A DNA stretch of 64,000 bases from positions 1,736,001-1,800,000 of the forward strand of contig NC_009486.1 in NCBI RefSeq assembly GCF_000016785.1. Reading direction: 5' to 3'. Made by a program: the position numbers and the translations under genes. This document shows positions 39,297-48,463 of the stretch, piece by piece. The notes below the pieces were generated by a model. The model was given only the letters and a program-made list of their open reading frames with translations. It was not told the DNA's origin and did no database searches. The DNA is from Thermotoga petrophila RKU-1 (lineage in GTDB: Bacteria > Thermotogota > Thermotogae > Thermotogales > Thermotogaceae). Position 1 is the stretch's first letter; each line of letters starts with the position of its first letter.

Positions 39297-42047
39297 CTAC
39301 CCAAGCCATCTGCTTTTGATAAATGTTATTAAGTCTTTGTAGGTTCTATCGTTTTCAATTTCATGGAGATATTCGAGGGTTCTGATGACTGCCTGTGAAG
39401 ACCACAATGTTTTCTCATCCTTGATTAGAGAACTCTCAAACTTTAAGATTGTCCCCTCTTTCCAGAGGTGATAGAGGTAATGAACTCTATCAATAGCAGA
39501 AAGATCTCTTTTTGATTCTATGATCTTTGCTCTCTCTTTTGGTGTCAAAATTAAAAGCTGGCTTCCTTCTTTTTCTACGAGTCCTGATTCCAGAACTTCT
39601 TTCATTGGAATGTTTCTCATCTTTAGGGCTTTGTTTAGGGAATCATAGGATATGCTCGTTTTTCCAGCCATGTAGAATAGATAGACGGCTGTTAAGGTGT
39701 CAGTCTCTGATGCAATCTGATTAAAACGGGTGTGCATGAGTTGAGAATCGACTATTTCTCTTATTGAAGATAGAGCTTCGTCAATGGAGACTCTCTTATC
39801 GTTCTTATAAACCTCCGGATAATATTTGGAGTAGAGTTCAAGGCACTTTCCTATGGTTATGACAAATATGTCCTCCTGTGACAAGTTGCGTTTCCTTGTT
39901 TCAAGCCTTTTTATCTCATCCTGAACTTTGAAGTAAATTTCATCTTCTATCTGCGACCAGTATCTTTTTTCTGGTTTTTCTTTTCTTTTTCTGCAAACAA
40001 CAACCATGTCATAGCGAACATTTGCTTTTTGGAAAATGTGTGGACTGACATCTGATTCCGATTGAACAGGATAAATGGCTGAAATGTAAAAGCCCGCATT
40101 CAGAACGGATTGCAAAACTGCTCCCCAAGCCTTCTCTTCCTGATGGTGGAATGTGAAAACCATCAAGCCGTCGTCTTTGAGTTTTCTGTTTGCCTCCTTG
40201 AAAACAGCAGTTAAGCCTTCAATAAAATCCTTTTCATCTTTGCCCTGAACTTTGTTTACTATAATCTCCGTTGCGTTTGGCACATGCTCACTTCTGAAGT
40301 ATTCGTATTTGTCTTTCAATGCCAAGCGAAGCCATGCATAGTAAAATTCGGAAAGCTCGGAATACATAACATTGCCGTAATAAGGTGGGTCTGTTATCAC
40401 TGCATCGACGGATTTATCTGGAATATCAAGATAAGAGGAATCCCCACATGTTATCATCGCATTTGCATCACTATCGTTAAAAATATTACCGAGTTTCCCA
40501 ATTATCTGCATTTTCATGGGTTTTTCTAATGTTTTGCCGTTTTGGATGTATTTTTCGAAGGGTTTTATGTTGAATTGTTTTCCTTCAATTATTTTATCGA
40601 TTTCATTAATAAAGACTCCTCTTCCGGATCGGGTTCCCCATACATTGTTTTCTACAGGATTTAAAGGAGGATGAAATGCATGTCTTCCAAACATGTCTCT
40701 TAGATGATTCTTGGTTCTTGCATATTCACAAAGCATATTATGGTAGTTTAGTGCTTCCGAAAACGTAATTACCAAAAACTCTTTTACATTCTCATCTACA
40801 TCCAACTCTAAAATTGACTTCAAAAGTCTCCCAAGGCTCAAAAGCTGTCTTTCATTGAACATGTCTTTCCAGTATTTGTAGCCATGGTTTTCAATAAGTC
40901 TCGGATAAGTCTCTTGACCTTTTGGAATTTCAGTATCCGGTATGTACTTCCCAAGCCACTCCTTCTCTACACTCTTAAACTCTTCCTTTGCTCTCTCAAA
41001 AAGGACAAAATCAAACTCATCTGCCTGCTTGTAATCTTTTCTTCCACAGTGCGGGCAGTAATACTCAACTGCATAAAGTCTTTCTTCTGGCTTTCCTGTC
41101 TTCTTAATCGCTTCAACGATCACGCTTTTTTGCCCACAATTTGGGTTTGTACAAATATAATATTTCCCTTCTACATTTCCATCCTTATCAGGATTAAACT
41201 TCTTTCCACACCTTGGACACTCTGTATCTTTTTCATAATTATTGACAACAAAAATATTTTCACACTCTGGACAAATCACATGATAACCCTTCCCGTCTCT
41301 TGTTTTCGCAAGCATGTAGCCTCTGAAAAGCGGGATCTTTGTTCCACAGGCAAGGCAGGGAACTTCCTTTATCCAGAAGTAATACATTGTGTCAGCAAAT
41401 ATGTTTTTCTTAAAGCCAATCTTTGACCCATCTTCAAACCAGTACTGCCCATATACTTCCTTTGGATCATTCGCAACCTTTAACTTCTCAACCACTTCTT
41501 TTAAAACATCTTCAGGTTCTCTACTGTTGATCTTTGCGTATTCTTCCAAACAATGTGGGCATATCGTCTTATAGTATTTTTTTATTTCATCAGCAACCTG
41601 ACTTTCTAATTTCTTAAATGTTTCCTCTAACTTTTCAATATCCACCGGTTCTACTATCTTTTTTACTAGAAACCATGCAACTGGATTCAAATCCTGGGCA
41701 ACAACTTTACAGCCTGTTCTTAAAGCTTCAACAACAGTAGTTCCACCACCCATCATGGGATCAAGCACAACCTTTCCACCAAAATCAACATCTTTCAGAT
41801 ACAAAAGCCACGGATTCTCAAGTTCTTCTTTCGTTATTTTTCGCCATTTGCCCGTTCTCTCGTCCAAGACTTTGGTATTTTCATCTACAAGTGTGTAAAG
41901 AACAATGGTTCTAAATACACTTCCAAGCCTCCTTGCCCACCATTTGTGAATGAAAAGAACTGGTCTGAACTTTTCTTTTGCGTGAGCTTCCTTTTCTGCA
42001 ATCTCGTTCACATGTTCTATAGGAAAATCTTTTTCAATAGGTCTCAT
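39297..42047 (-). CDS. DUF1156-type adenine-specific DNA methyltransferase
   Basis: 916 residues. The N-terminus has the DUF1156 signature (FRPVLFIHKWWARRLGSVFR) and an SAM-binding motif VVLDPMMGGGTTVVEAL (about 93). A central insert carries several zinc-ribbon cysteine pairs (CPHCLEEYA, CLACGTK, CPECENIF, CPRCGKK, CPHCGRK). The catalytic DPPYYGNVMYSE motif is near residue 550, which marks N6-adenine or N4-cytosine methylation. DUF1156 proteins are found in defence islands with DUF499 ATPases and helicases. It would mark self DNA while other subunits attack unmarked DNA (inference). ATG 42047 overlaps the stop of the DUF3800-like gene. Confidence 0.9.
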   Translation of the reverse strand: MRPIEKDFPIEHVNEIAEKEAHAKEKFRPVLFIHKWWARRLGSVFRTIVLYTLVDENTKVLDERTGKWRKITKEELENPWLLYLKDVDFGGKVVLDPMMGGGTTVVEALRTGCKVVAQDLNPVAWFLVKKIVEPVDIEKLEETFKKLESQVADEIKKYYKTICPHCLEEYAKINSREPEDVLKEVVEKLKVANDPKEVYGQYWFEDGSKIGFKKNIFADTMYYFWIKEVPCLACGTKIPLFRGYMLAKTRDGKGYHVICPECENIFVVNNYEKDTECPRCGKKFNPDKDGNVEGKYYICTNPNCGQKSVIVEAIKKTGKPEERLYAVEYYCPHCGRKDYKQADEFDFVLFERAKEEFKSVEKEWLGKYIPDTEIPKGQETYPRLIENHGYKYWKDMFNERQLLSLGRLLKSILELDVDENVKEFLVITFSEALNYHNMLCEYARTKNHLRDMFGRHAFHPPLNPVENNVWGTRSGRGVFINEIDKIIEGKQFNIKPFEKYIQNGKTLEKPMKMQIIGKLGNIFNDSDANAMITCGDSSYLDIPDKSVDAVITDPPYYGNVMYSELSEFYYAWLRLALKDKYEYFRSEHVPNATEIIVNKVQGKDEKDFIEGLTAVFKEANRKLKDDGLMVFTFHHQEEKAWGAVLQSVLNAGFYISAIYPVQSESDVSPHIFQKANVRYDMVVVCRKRKEKPEKRYWSQIEDEIYFKVQDEIKRLETRKRNLSQEDIFVITIGKCLELYSKYYPEVYKNDKRVSIDEALSSIREIVDSQLMHTRFNQIASETDTLTAVYLFYMAGKTSISYDSLNKALKMRNIPMKEVLESGLVEKEGSQLLILTPKERAKIIESKRDLSAIDRVHYLYHLWKEGTILKFESSLIKDEKTLWSSQAVIRTLEYLHEIENDRTYKDLITFIKSRWLG

Positions 42048-43060
42048 TTCATTCCCTCCAAATCAAACAAAGTCATGCCATTCAAATCATCATTTATAAC
42101 TATTTCCTTGGTCATAATATCTTCAAATTGCCATTCTCCATTTGCAATGCAGGCTTCGGAGATTGCGAAGGACTTATAATGACCGCTATGAACGAAATTT
42201 TTTCCTCTCTTTCTTTTGTCTATCATCTCCTTTACTGGATAGGCAATTATGCTTTTCTTATCTATATCTGGAGAAAACTTTTGCCATTTTATTCCTTTAA
42301 GGCAGGATTGAATGACACTTCCCAAGAGCATATCTGCAAGTTGAAGCATATTTGCATAAACATAATTTTCAGTGTCCTTAGAGTATTTCCTATGATCTGA
42401 TGCTAAATGGAGAATCTCTGCATCTAACGGTATCTCCACATATTTTTTTAAATTTCCAGAAAGACTTTGCTCGATTAACCTCCAAACAATTCTATCTTCA
42501 CTCAACTTTCTATGATACGGTTTTCCGTCGGTTATTATTTTCAAAATTTTAACCTTATTGTCCTCGTCGTATAAATAGTGCACAGCCCCTTTAAGAAGCA
42601 TACGAAGTATGGTTTCATTAAATCGCACTATTTTTTCTTTTCTACATTCGCCACCATAGAGTGCTAAAATATCAGAAGTTGGAGTTGGGAAGAAAATAAC
42701 AGCAATTTTACAACGAAGTGGCTTTTCAAAGATATTTGAACCTTTTGAACGTAAAGCGTCAACACCAAATATGACTAATTGTTTTCCTGCTTCGTCAATT
42801 TTTGTCCATTTATTTCCAGATATTTCACTAAAGTGGAACTTGTGGAATGCTGAGAATTTTCTCCGAAGTTCCTCTATTTTTGAAAATAACATTTTCAATG
42901 GGTTTAATTCAACTTCTTCTTCTCCGAAAAGTGAACTTGAATAAAAAAGACGAAGCTTTTCAGGAACAAATAATAAAATATGTCCACTCAATTTCTTTTC
43001 ACCGGCCCTATTTGTCTCGTCGTGAAATACCAAAACATCACTTTCTGTTCTCATCTTCAT
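42044..43060 (-). CDS. DUF3800-like (RNase H fold) protein
   Basis: 338 residues from ATG 43060, which follows GGGGGGAT by 4-5 nt; a longer frame to 43111 crosses remnant sequence. The opening VFHDETN resembles the FxDESG strand of DUF3800, a central IITDGKPYHRK follows, and ANMLQLADMLLGSVIQ resembles the QxADxxxG helix. DUF3800 is an RNase H-fold family with conserved acidic residues, common in defence and mobile elements and possibly nucleolytic. It lies between the broken MNT/HEPN pair and the methylase. Assignment is by motif only. Confidence 0.65.
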   Translation of the reverse strand: MKMRTESDVLVFHDETNRAGEKKLSGHILLFVPEKLRLFYSSSLFGEEEVELNPLKMLFSKIEELRRKFSAFHKFHFSEISGNKWTKIDEAGKQLVIFGVDALRSKGSNIFEKPLRCKIAVIFFPTPTSDILALYGGECRKEKIVRFNETILRMLLKGAVHYLYDEDNKVKILKIITDGKPYHRKLSEDRIVWRLIEQSLSGNLKKYVEIPLDAEILHLASDHRKYSKDTENYVYANMLQLADMLLGSVIQSCLKGIKWQKFSPDIDKKSIIAYPVKEMIDKRKRGKNFVHSGHYKSFAISEACIANGEWQFEDIMTKEIVINDDLNGMTLFDLEGMK

Positions 43061-43079
43061 TTCAATCCCCCCAAGTTTT

Positions 43080-43187
43080 TCAACACCAACCAGAAATTCC
43101 AAGAACTCCACCGCATTTGAAAAATGAAATGCTCTCCAACTCTTTTGCTCTTCTCCAGTATCTGACGATTTTTTCCCTCTCGTTCAT
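43080..43187 (-). pseudogene. HEPN-domain remnant
   Basis: A 35-codon frame starting with an ATG that overlaps the nucleotidyltransferase stop (ATGA). MNEREKIVRYWRRAKELESI is typical of the first helix of HEPN proteins that pair with MNT nucleotidyltransferases. The frame closes after 35 codons. A HEPN-like continuation (HFSNAVEFLEFLVGVEKLGG) sits in another frame that runs into the DUF3800-like gene, so the rest has been deleted or frameshifted. Confidence 0.5.
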
Positions 43188-43493
43188 ACAACTACACCTT
43201 CTTTTTCGACGTTGATGATGAACGGAAAGACTTCTCTGTATCTATCCCATTCCTTCCTCGAATAAATGCTTACATCCAGAACAACATCGTATTTGAGGTT
43301 GAGTTCATAAGCAATGTCGCAAATAGATTCCCTCACTTTAATATCAACGTCTCTGTCCAGTATCACAAGGATATCAATATCCGATTCCCCTTCTGTCTCT
43401 TGCACAAGAACCGAATAGTATAACCTCCATCTTGCCAAATTTTTCAGAAAACTTTTCCTTGAATTCTGCTACTATCTGGAGTATTTCCATCAT
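43184..43493 (-). pseudogene. MNT-type nucleotidyltransferase with a frameshift
   Basis: The first half (MMEILQIVAEFKEKFSEKFG, then VILFGSCARD) starts at 43493, overlapping the PglZ stop. The second half (ETEGESDIDILVILDRDV onward) is in another frame and ends at 43184. The GSxAR...SDID active site is thus split by an indel near 43395-43410. Antitoxin MNT proteins AMPylate their HEPN toxin partner. Here both partners are broken, so the pair is inactive unless the frame is restored. Confidence 0.75.
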
Positions 43494-44386
43494 TTCACCA
43501 CTTCCAAAACAGGTACAAAGCACTCCATCAAACTCAGGCCGCCGTGAATATAAATACTGTATCTTCCAGGAACAGGCCACGAATAACGAGACTTTGCCAA
43601 ATAATATCCATTAAACTCCTTGACGTATCCCACCTTTATCAAATCTTCAACGTCGTTACCATCTATTTTCACGTATCTTTTACTACCAAAAATTTGCTGG
43701 AATTTTCTCTTTGCTTTGTCTGGGACAGGAAAAACAAAACCTGCTTCCGTCCTTATATATCCATGATCGGATGTGATTACTATCCTCTCGGCTTTGATTT
43801 TTGATAAAATTTCGAGGACTATCTTCTCCACAACTTTATACATTTCTTCAAGCGATGAAATTACGGTGTGACCCGCTTGGATCTTATCTAACATTACATC
43901 CGGGAACTGTGACCAGATGTATTTTTCACGGCCTGTAAGCTTTATGTTCTCAGGATTATTTATCTGATTGAAATCGTTCATGGATTTCCTTATCTTTTCT
44001 CTGAAAAATTCAGTATCTGATGGCACGGCAGAAAAGTTAAACCCATGCTTTACATTGTACCCTTCTTTCTCTAGACGTTTAGACAACAATGCACTTTCCC
44101 TTATACTCATTCCATCCATAATTACAACGACTGAATCTGGATATAACTGGAAAACATCCTTTTCTTTCAGGCATGCTTTTGCAAGCAAATCATAAAATTC
44201 CCAGTATGATTTCAAAATAAACTCTTCAAAACTTCTTTCTTTTTCTTCACCTCTGCTATAATAATTTCCAATCTCATGTTCTTCCTCAGCCACATTTGAC
44301 CATAGCTCTAAAAGTTTTTTGCCAACTGTTATGACTGGATTGGTATCTTTTATAAGATCCATTACAAAATCAGTTTTAACTTTCAT
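43490..44386 (-). CDS. Compact PglZ-domain protein
   Basis: 298 residues, much shorter than the BREX PglZ at 16922. The alkaline-phosphatase-superfamily motifs are present: VVVIMDGMSIRES (Asp91, Ser94), RIVITSDHGY (Ser206-Asp-His-Gly-Tyr) and HGGLSLMECFVPVL near 281. It is essentially a PglZ catalytic domain alone. It overlaps the DUF499 ATPase stop by 11 nt, so the two are translated together and likely act as a pair, as BrxC and PglZ do. Confidence 0.85.
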   Translation of the reverse strand: MKVKTDFVMDLIKDTNPVITVGKKLLELWSNVAEEEHEIGNYYSRGEEKERSFEEFILKSYWEFYDLLAKACLKEKDVFQLYPDSVVVIMDGMSIRESALLSKRLEKEGYNVKHGFNFSAVPSDTEFFREKIRKSMNDFNQINNPENIKLTGREKYIWSQFPDVMLDKIQAGHTVISSLEEMYKVVEKIVLEILSKIKAERIVITSDHGYIRTEAGFVFPVPDKAKRKFQQIFGSKRYVKIDGNDVEDLIKVGYVKEFNGYYLAKSRYSWPVPGRYSIYIHGGLSLMECFVPVLEVVK

Positions 44387-46820
44387 CTTTTCCCCTCCAA
44401 AGTATTATTTTTGCCTTAATTTCACAATCTTCCTGAAAGGGAAGTTGTTTGACGAATTTCATAATTTCTTGTTTGGAAAGCTTCTGCTTAAACCTGTATT
44501 CCACAAGGATCTCCTCAAATTCATCTTTCTCGCTTGTTCTAGCTTCGATCTGGCTGAGGATAACCCTGGGAGAATTTCCAGTAAGTGATAGTTCATCCTT
44601 CTCTTTTCTTTCGACAATAACCACATCAGTTTTATCATCATTTTCATTCTTGTCATCTCCCGTGATTTCTTCAACATTTTCCTCTTCATAAGTTTCGGAT
44701 TCTTCCGCAACTTGGGGTATATACTTTGGATGAATAACAACAAAGGATGGTTCTATACTCCTTGGAGATTCATCGATATACCACTTTCCTCTTTCTCCTT
44801 GGATTATCACCCTTTTATCTCTATGCAGATCTCTTATAGCTGTGTAAATTGTCTCGTCATCCAGAATAAAGGGATACCTTCTATATTTTTTGAAATCATC
44901 TATCAATTCTTCTATTCTTATACCGTATGGCTTGTTCTGTGTTAATTCAACGATAAAATCACAGATAACTCCCGGATCACCTTTAGCTTTTTCCCTTATA
45001 GCATTTATTTCAGCACTTACATTTATTAGCCTGCAATCTAACTCCCCTTCGTGTTCAACCCATTTAACAATATAACCATAATAAGTTCTTATTTTGTCTG
45101 CAATGCCCTTTTCTTCGTCCTGAATGATTTTCTTTAATTTTAATTTTTCTCCCTCATCTTTCACCTGGTTCATTAAATTCTCGGCAGCTTTCAATCTTTT
45201 GGCCTTCTCCAAAATTTCAAATGAGAATATTGTATTTACCACAGGTAGTACAAGAATGTAAGTATTCTGCCATGTTTTCCCTTTATAAAACTCACTCAGT
45301 TTAGCTTTTAATGTATCATTCACACCCCAAGATTCTGGTGATACAACGATCTTTAATTTGTTGTGATCGGGTATTTCATCAAAACCAAATATAAAAACCC
45401 TATTTTCGAAAACATCCTTTTTCACTATTTCAACTATTCTCTCTTTGACATCCTCTTCTGAAAGCTTGCTCTTTTCCTTCTCAAGCAATGCATAAATGTT
45501 GAGATCGTGTTTGAATAAGTAAACATCATTTTCCCTGTGAAGATAGTAGGGTTTTCCGTAGATATTTTCAAGATTCACAAGAATGGAATTTAAAGTATGC
45601 CCTTCAGTTGGACTAAATATCGATAGCAGGATATCTGATTTTGTTGCCCCATGGGTTTTCTCATTCAATGTAAAAATCAATACCGTTTTCAATATCTCTT
45701 TAGCAAACTCGATATCTTTTACTCTTTCCTTGTCAAACTCATATTTTTCCATTAATTTCAGATCTATGCCTCTAAAAGCGTTTTCATCAATATCACTGAG
45801 TAGGATTAAGTCTTTCCTTTCGTAATTATCTTTTACAGCATCGGCGAGAACGTTTAACATGCCTCTTACGTTCTGCCTTTCTGACGCGGCTTCATATATC
45901 TGGAAGAGAGTATCCAAGAGTAAAGGATGGAATGGATATGTTCTGATCATCCTCCGTTTGTAATTTTGAATATCTTCAAGTTTTATTGGAGAGGAAGAAT
46001 ATGCATTAATATATTTCTCAACCACACTTTCTATTTTATCCCTATCTGAATTTTCTATATTTTCGAAAAGTCGATGCAGTACTACTTTCTCTCTATCTTC
46101 AATTGGGCTTACATCTATTCTTATTGGTTTTGTTCTGTTAAAAATTTTCTTTAATCCCTCCTTTTCTTCCAGGAACGTTATAAAAACAAATAACCTCTTT
46201 GTTGGATCTGCCGCTACTTCCAACAGATGCTCTAAAAACGTCTCATTCTGTTCAATAAGATGTGCCTGCTTTTCTGGATCAAAAGCACCATACCAGTTTT
46301 CTATTTCATCAATGAATATTGCGACGGTATCATCACCGATTGCTTTCTCAATTTGATCGGTTGTTGGAAATCTTTTGACTTCGTTGAGTATGTCTTCCTT
46401 TCCTAAAAGTTTAAAAATAGGTTCCCATAAGTGGTCAACATCGTATCTTCTCGTGGAAACTATGACTGAGCGGGATTTCTCAGGTAATTCAAAATCCAAC
46501 TTCCATTCTTTTCCCCAATTTCTTGCTAGCGATGGGTTGTTGAATAAGTGGTAAAGAGTTATCAAAGTATGAGATTTTCCCGAACCATAAGGACCTACAA
46601 GTAAAAAACCTCCTTGAAAGGATTTTCCTGTTACCTTCTCCTTTATCATCTCAAGAATAGTTTTTATTGCTGAAGATGGATAAGTGATTTCCAGGAATTC
46701 TTTAGGATTGTTTTCAAGACGTTCTTCTTTTGTATCTACCTTGTGGGTCTGTATTACTCCTTGAAAAGTTCCCTCTAAAACATCTTTCCTCGGCTTTAAG
46801 ATGTCTTTTATCCTGTACAT
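44376..46820 (-). CDS. DUF499-type P-loop ATPase
   Basis: 814 residues. Walker A is VGPYGSGKSHTLI (75-87) and Walker B is VAIFIDEIENWYG near 170. A long helical region and an acidic, low-complexity segment (about residues 700-735) precede a C-terminal domain ending in KQLPFQEDCEIKAKIILW. It is recognised as DUF499-like and related in style to BrxC and PglY. It is first in the minus-strand defence operon with GGGGGTGAAAAG before the ATG. Expected to power DNA loading or translocation for the PglZ and methylase subunits (inference). Confidence 0.85.
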   Translation of the reverse strand: MYRIKDILKPRKDVLEGTFQGVIQTHKVDTKEERLENNPKEFLEITYPSSAIKTILEMIKEKVTGKSFQGGFLLVGPYGSGKSHTLITLYHLFNNPSLARNWGKEWKLDFELPEKSRSVIVSTRRYDVDHLWEPIFKLLGKEDILNEVKRFPTTDQIEKAIGDDTVAIFIDEIENWYGAFDPEKQAHLIEQNETFLEHLLEVAADPTKRLFVFITFLEEKEGLKKIFNRTKPIRIDVSPIEDREKVVLHRLFENIENSDRDKIESVVEKYINAYSSSPIKLEDIQNYKRRMIRTYPFHPLLLDTLFQIYEAASERQNVRGMLNVLADAVKDNYERKDLILLSDIDENAFRGIDLKLMEKYEFDKERVKDIEFAKEILKTVLIFTLNEKTHGATKSDILLSIFSPTEGHTLNSILVNLENIYGKPYYLHRENDVYLFKHDLNIYALLEKEKSKLSEEDVKERIVEIVKKDVFENRVFIFGFDEIPDHNKLKIVVSPESWGVNDTLKAKLSEFYKGKTWQNTYILVLPVVNTIFSFEILEKAKRLKAAENLMNQVKDEGEKLKLKKIIQDEEKGIADKIRTYYGYIVKWVEHEGELDCRLINVSAEINAIREKAKGDPGVICDFIVELTQNKPYGIRIEELIDDFKKYRRYPFILDDETIYTAIRDLHRDKRVIIQGERGKWYIDESPRSIEPSFVVIHPKYIPQVAEESETYEEENVEEITGDDKNENDDKTDVVIVERKEKDELSLTGNSPRVILSQIEARTSEKDEFEEILVEYRFKQKLSKQEIMKFVKQLPFQEDCEIKAKIILWRGKDES

Positions 46821-46946
46821 CTCTTTTCACCCCCTATTTTTTCATAACAAATTGATTTTTTCAGAATATCCCTTTTTTCTACAATGTTGATTTGTTTCCT
46901 AATTCGATTTTACCTCAATTTAATATATGGAAAACAATAAAACAGA

Positions 46947-46962
46947 CCCTCCAGAGGGAGGG
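46947..46962 (-). terminator. Terminator of the second DUF438 gene
   Basis: CCCTCC/GGAGGG hairpin with a 4-nt loop. Read on the minus strand it is followed by TCTGTTTTATTGTTTT, 24 nt after the DUF438 stop. Confidence 0.7.
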
Positions 46963-46986
46963 CCTGGAAACGTCAGAATTTTCACC

Positions 46987-48285
46987 TTATTTCCAGTCCA
47001 GGAGCCTTTTTTCTCCCTCGAGTTTTTTTATGTCGGTGATGTCCTGAACTACTTCGAGTGTGCCCATGTAGTTTCCGTCCTCGTCCAGAACCGGGAAGTA
47101 TCTTATGTGGATTTTTCTTTCTCCCATGTTGATCCAGAACTCTGCAGGGTTTTTTCTTCCTTCTTTGAAGGCTTTTAGAATCTTGTTCACGATATGAACG
47201 CTCCTTGGTGGGTGACAGAACTGCACCGGTCTTCCGAGGACAGTGGGTGCCCTGTGGAATATTCTGTGGCCTCCTGAGAAGAACCGAACTCTGTCATGTT
47301 TGTCCACAAAGGTGACATCGATTGGCAGTGTCTTGAAAATTGCGTTCAACTCCTCCATGGAAAGGTATCCGCTTTCCAGTTTCAGATCATTTTCTCGAAC
47401 AAGTGAATACTCAGTGTCAGGTCTGAGTGCTCCTACAACCCTTTTGATCTCTTCTGGGAGCTTTTCGTACGTTTCGGGAGGAACGGTTGGATCTATCTGG
47501 TGTGGGAGGAGCGGTTCTGCAGAAGTTTCCCATTCTTCCACCACTTCCACCTTGTAGTATCCTATGTCCTTTTCAAACATCTTTATGGCCTTCCATTCAC
47601 CTTCGGAGAGAAGAACCTTCAGAGTCGGATAGAGAATATTGTTTTCTCTGAAGACCATATCTGAGAGCATCCTTGAGAGTTCGAGGGCTTCTTTTTTCAG
47701 TCGTTCATCGTCCTCTTCTTTTTTCAGGAGGTTGACCAGGAGTTTTATTTTCAATCTCACCTCATCGTGCTTTGACCAAAGAACGGTGGGAACTGCGGTG
47801 ATTCCCCTTCTTTCGATGTATGGGAATATAAGCATCTCTTCTCTTGTGTAGTGCGTGTATCCTATTCTGGAAAGTTCAGACACGTGCTGGACGAGTTTTT
47901 CGTAGAAGTTTCTTCTTCGGGGATCTTCATTCTGGAGGGAAAACGTGCTAGAAGCCAGCAAACCCAGAGCCTCTGCGTCTTTGAGTATCTGTTTGTTCTC
48001 CTCATAAAGAGTCCTCAGAGGGTGACCCTCTGGGAGGTTTTCTATTTCTCTGCCAGCCTCTGAAACGGCTCCTCTGAAGAACTCAACATGAAGATCGCAC
48101 ATCTTGATGATGTCTTTCACATCGATTTCACCTTCTCTGAGAAGTTCCTGTTCTATAACGGGAATTTCAAAAGGTGACAACCTGGAAAGCAACTCACCAA
48201 ACTGTTTCTTCAAAGATTCTATATCCTCTCCTTTGTGAAGCCTTTTGAGTATGTCCTTGAAGATTTCCACCTTTTCTTTCTCCAT
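46987..48285 (-). CDS. DUF438 / hemerythrin-like / PAS sensor protein (copy 2)
   Basis: 432 residues from ATG 48285 (GGGGAGTGAG upstream). The domain order is identical to copy 1 at 7244: DUF438, hemerythrin-like (THYTREE, SKHDE), PAS (VDKHDRVRFFSGG, FCHPPRSVH). Most residues are the same over the full length. It lies on the opposite strand and is divergent from the second macroglobulin gene. Two near-identical copies in 40 kb imply duplication or repeated acquisition and possible recombination. Confidence 0.85.
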   Translation of the reverse strand: MEKEKVEIFKDILKRLHKGEDIESLKKQFGELLSRLSPFEIPVIEQELLREGEIDVKDIIKMCDLHVEFFRGAVSEAGREIENLPEGHPLRTLYEENKQILKDAEALGLLASSTFSLQNEDPRRRNFYEKLVQHVSELSRIGYTHYTREEMLIFPYIERRGITAVPTVLWSKHDEVRLKIKLLVNLLKKEEDDERLKKEALELSRMLSDMVFRENNILYPTLKVLLSEGEWKAIKMFEKDIGYYKVEVVEEWETSAEPLLPHQIDPTVPPETYEKLPEEIKRVVGALRPDTEYSLVRENDLKLESGYLSMEELNAIFKTLPIDVTFVDKHDRVRFFSGGHRIFHRAPTVLGRPVQFCHPPRSVHIVNKILKAFKEGRKNPAEFWINMGERKIHIRYFPVLDEDGNYMGTLEVVQDITDIKKLEGEKRLLDWK

Positions 48286-48327
48286 ACCACTCACTCCCCT
48301 CAACTATAGTTAGGTCATCCTTATTAG

Positions 48328-48336
48328 ATTATAGCA
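48328..48336 (-). promoter_or_regulatory. Extended -10 of DUF438 copy 2
   Basis: TGCTATAAT on the minus strand (TATAAT at 48328-48333), matching the extended -10 of copy 1. No good -35 is seen. Confidence 0.5.
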
Positions 48337-48420
48337 TGGGATGATTTTCAGATCTTACTGCCGAACCAACTGAAGCGGATCGCTGTATTACACTTTTCAA
48401 AAAAATTGATTTATGTTTAG

Positions 48421-48429
48421 TGATATAAT
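48421..48429 (+). promoter_or_regulatory. Extended -10 of macroglobulin copy 2
   Basis: TGATATAAT (TATAAT at 48424-48429), 35 nt before the ATG at 48464; a TTGATT lies only 12 bp upstream of the hexamer, too close for a classical -35. Confidence 0.45.
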
Positions 48430-48463
48430 AACACAAACGACAGAGTAAACTGGGGGTGGGGGT

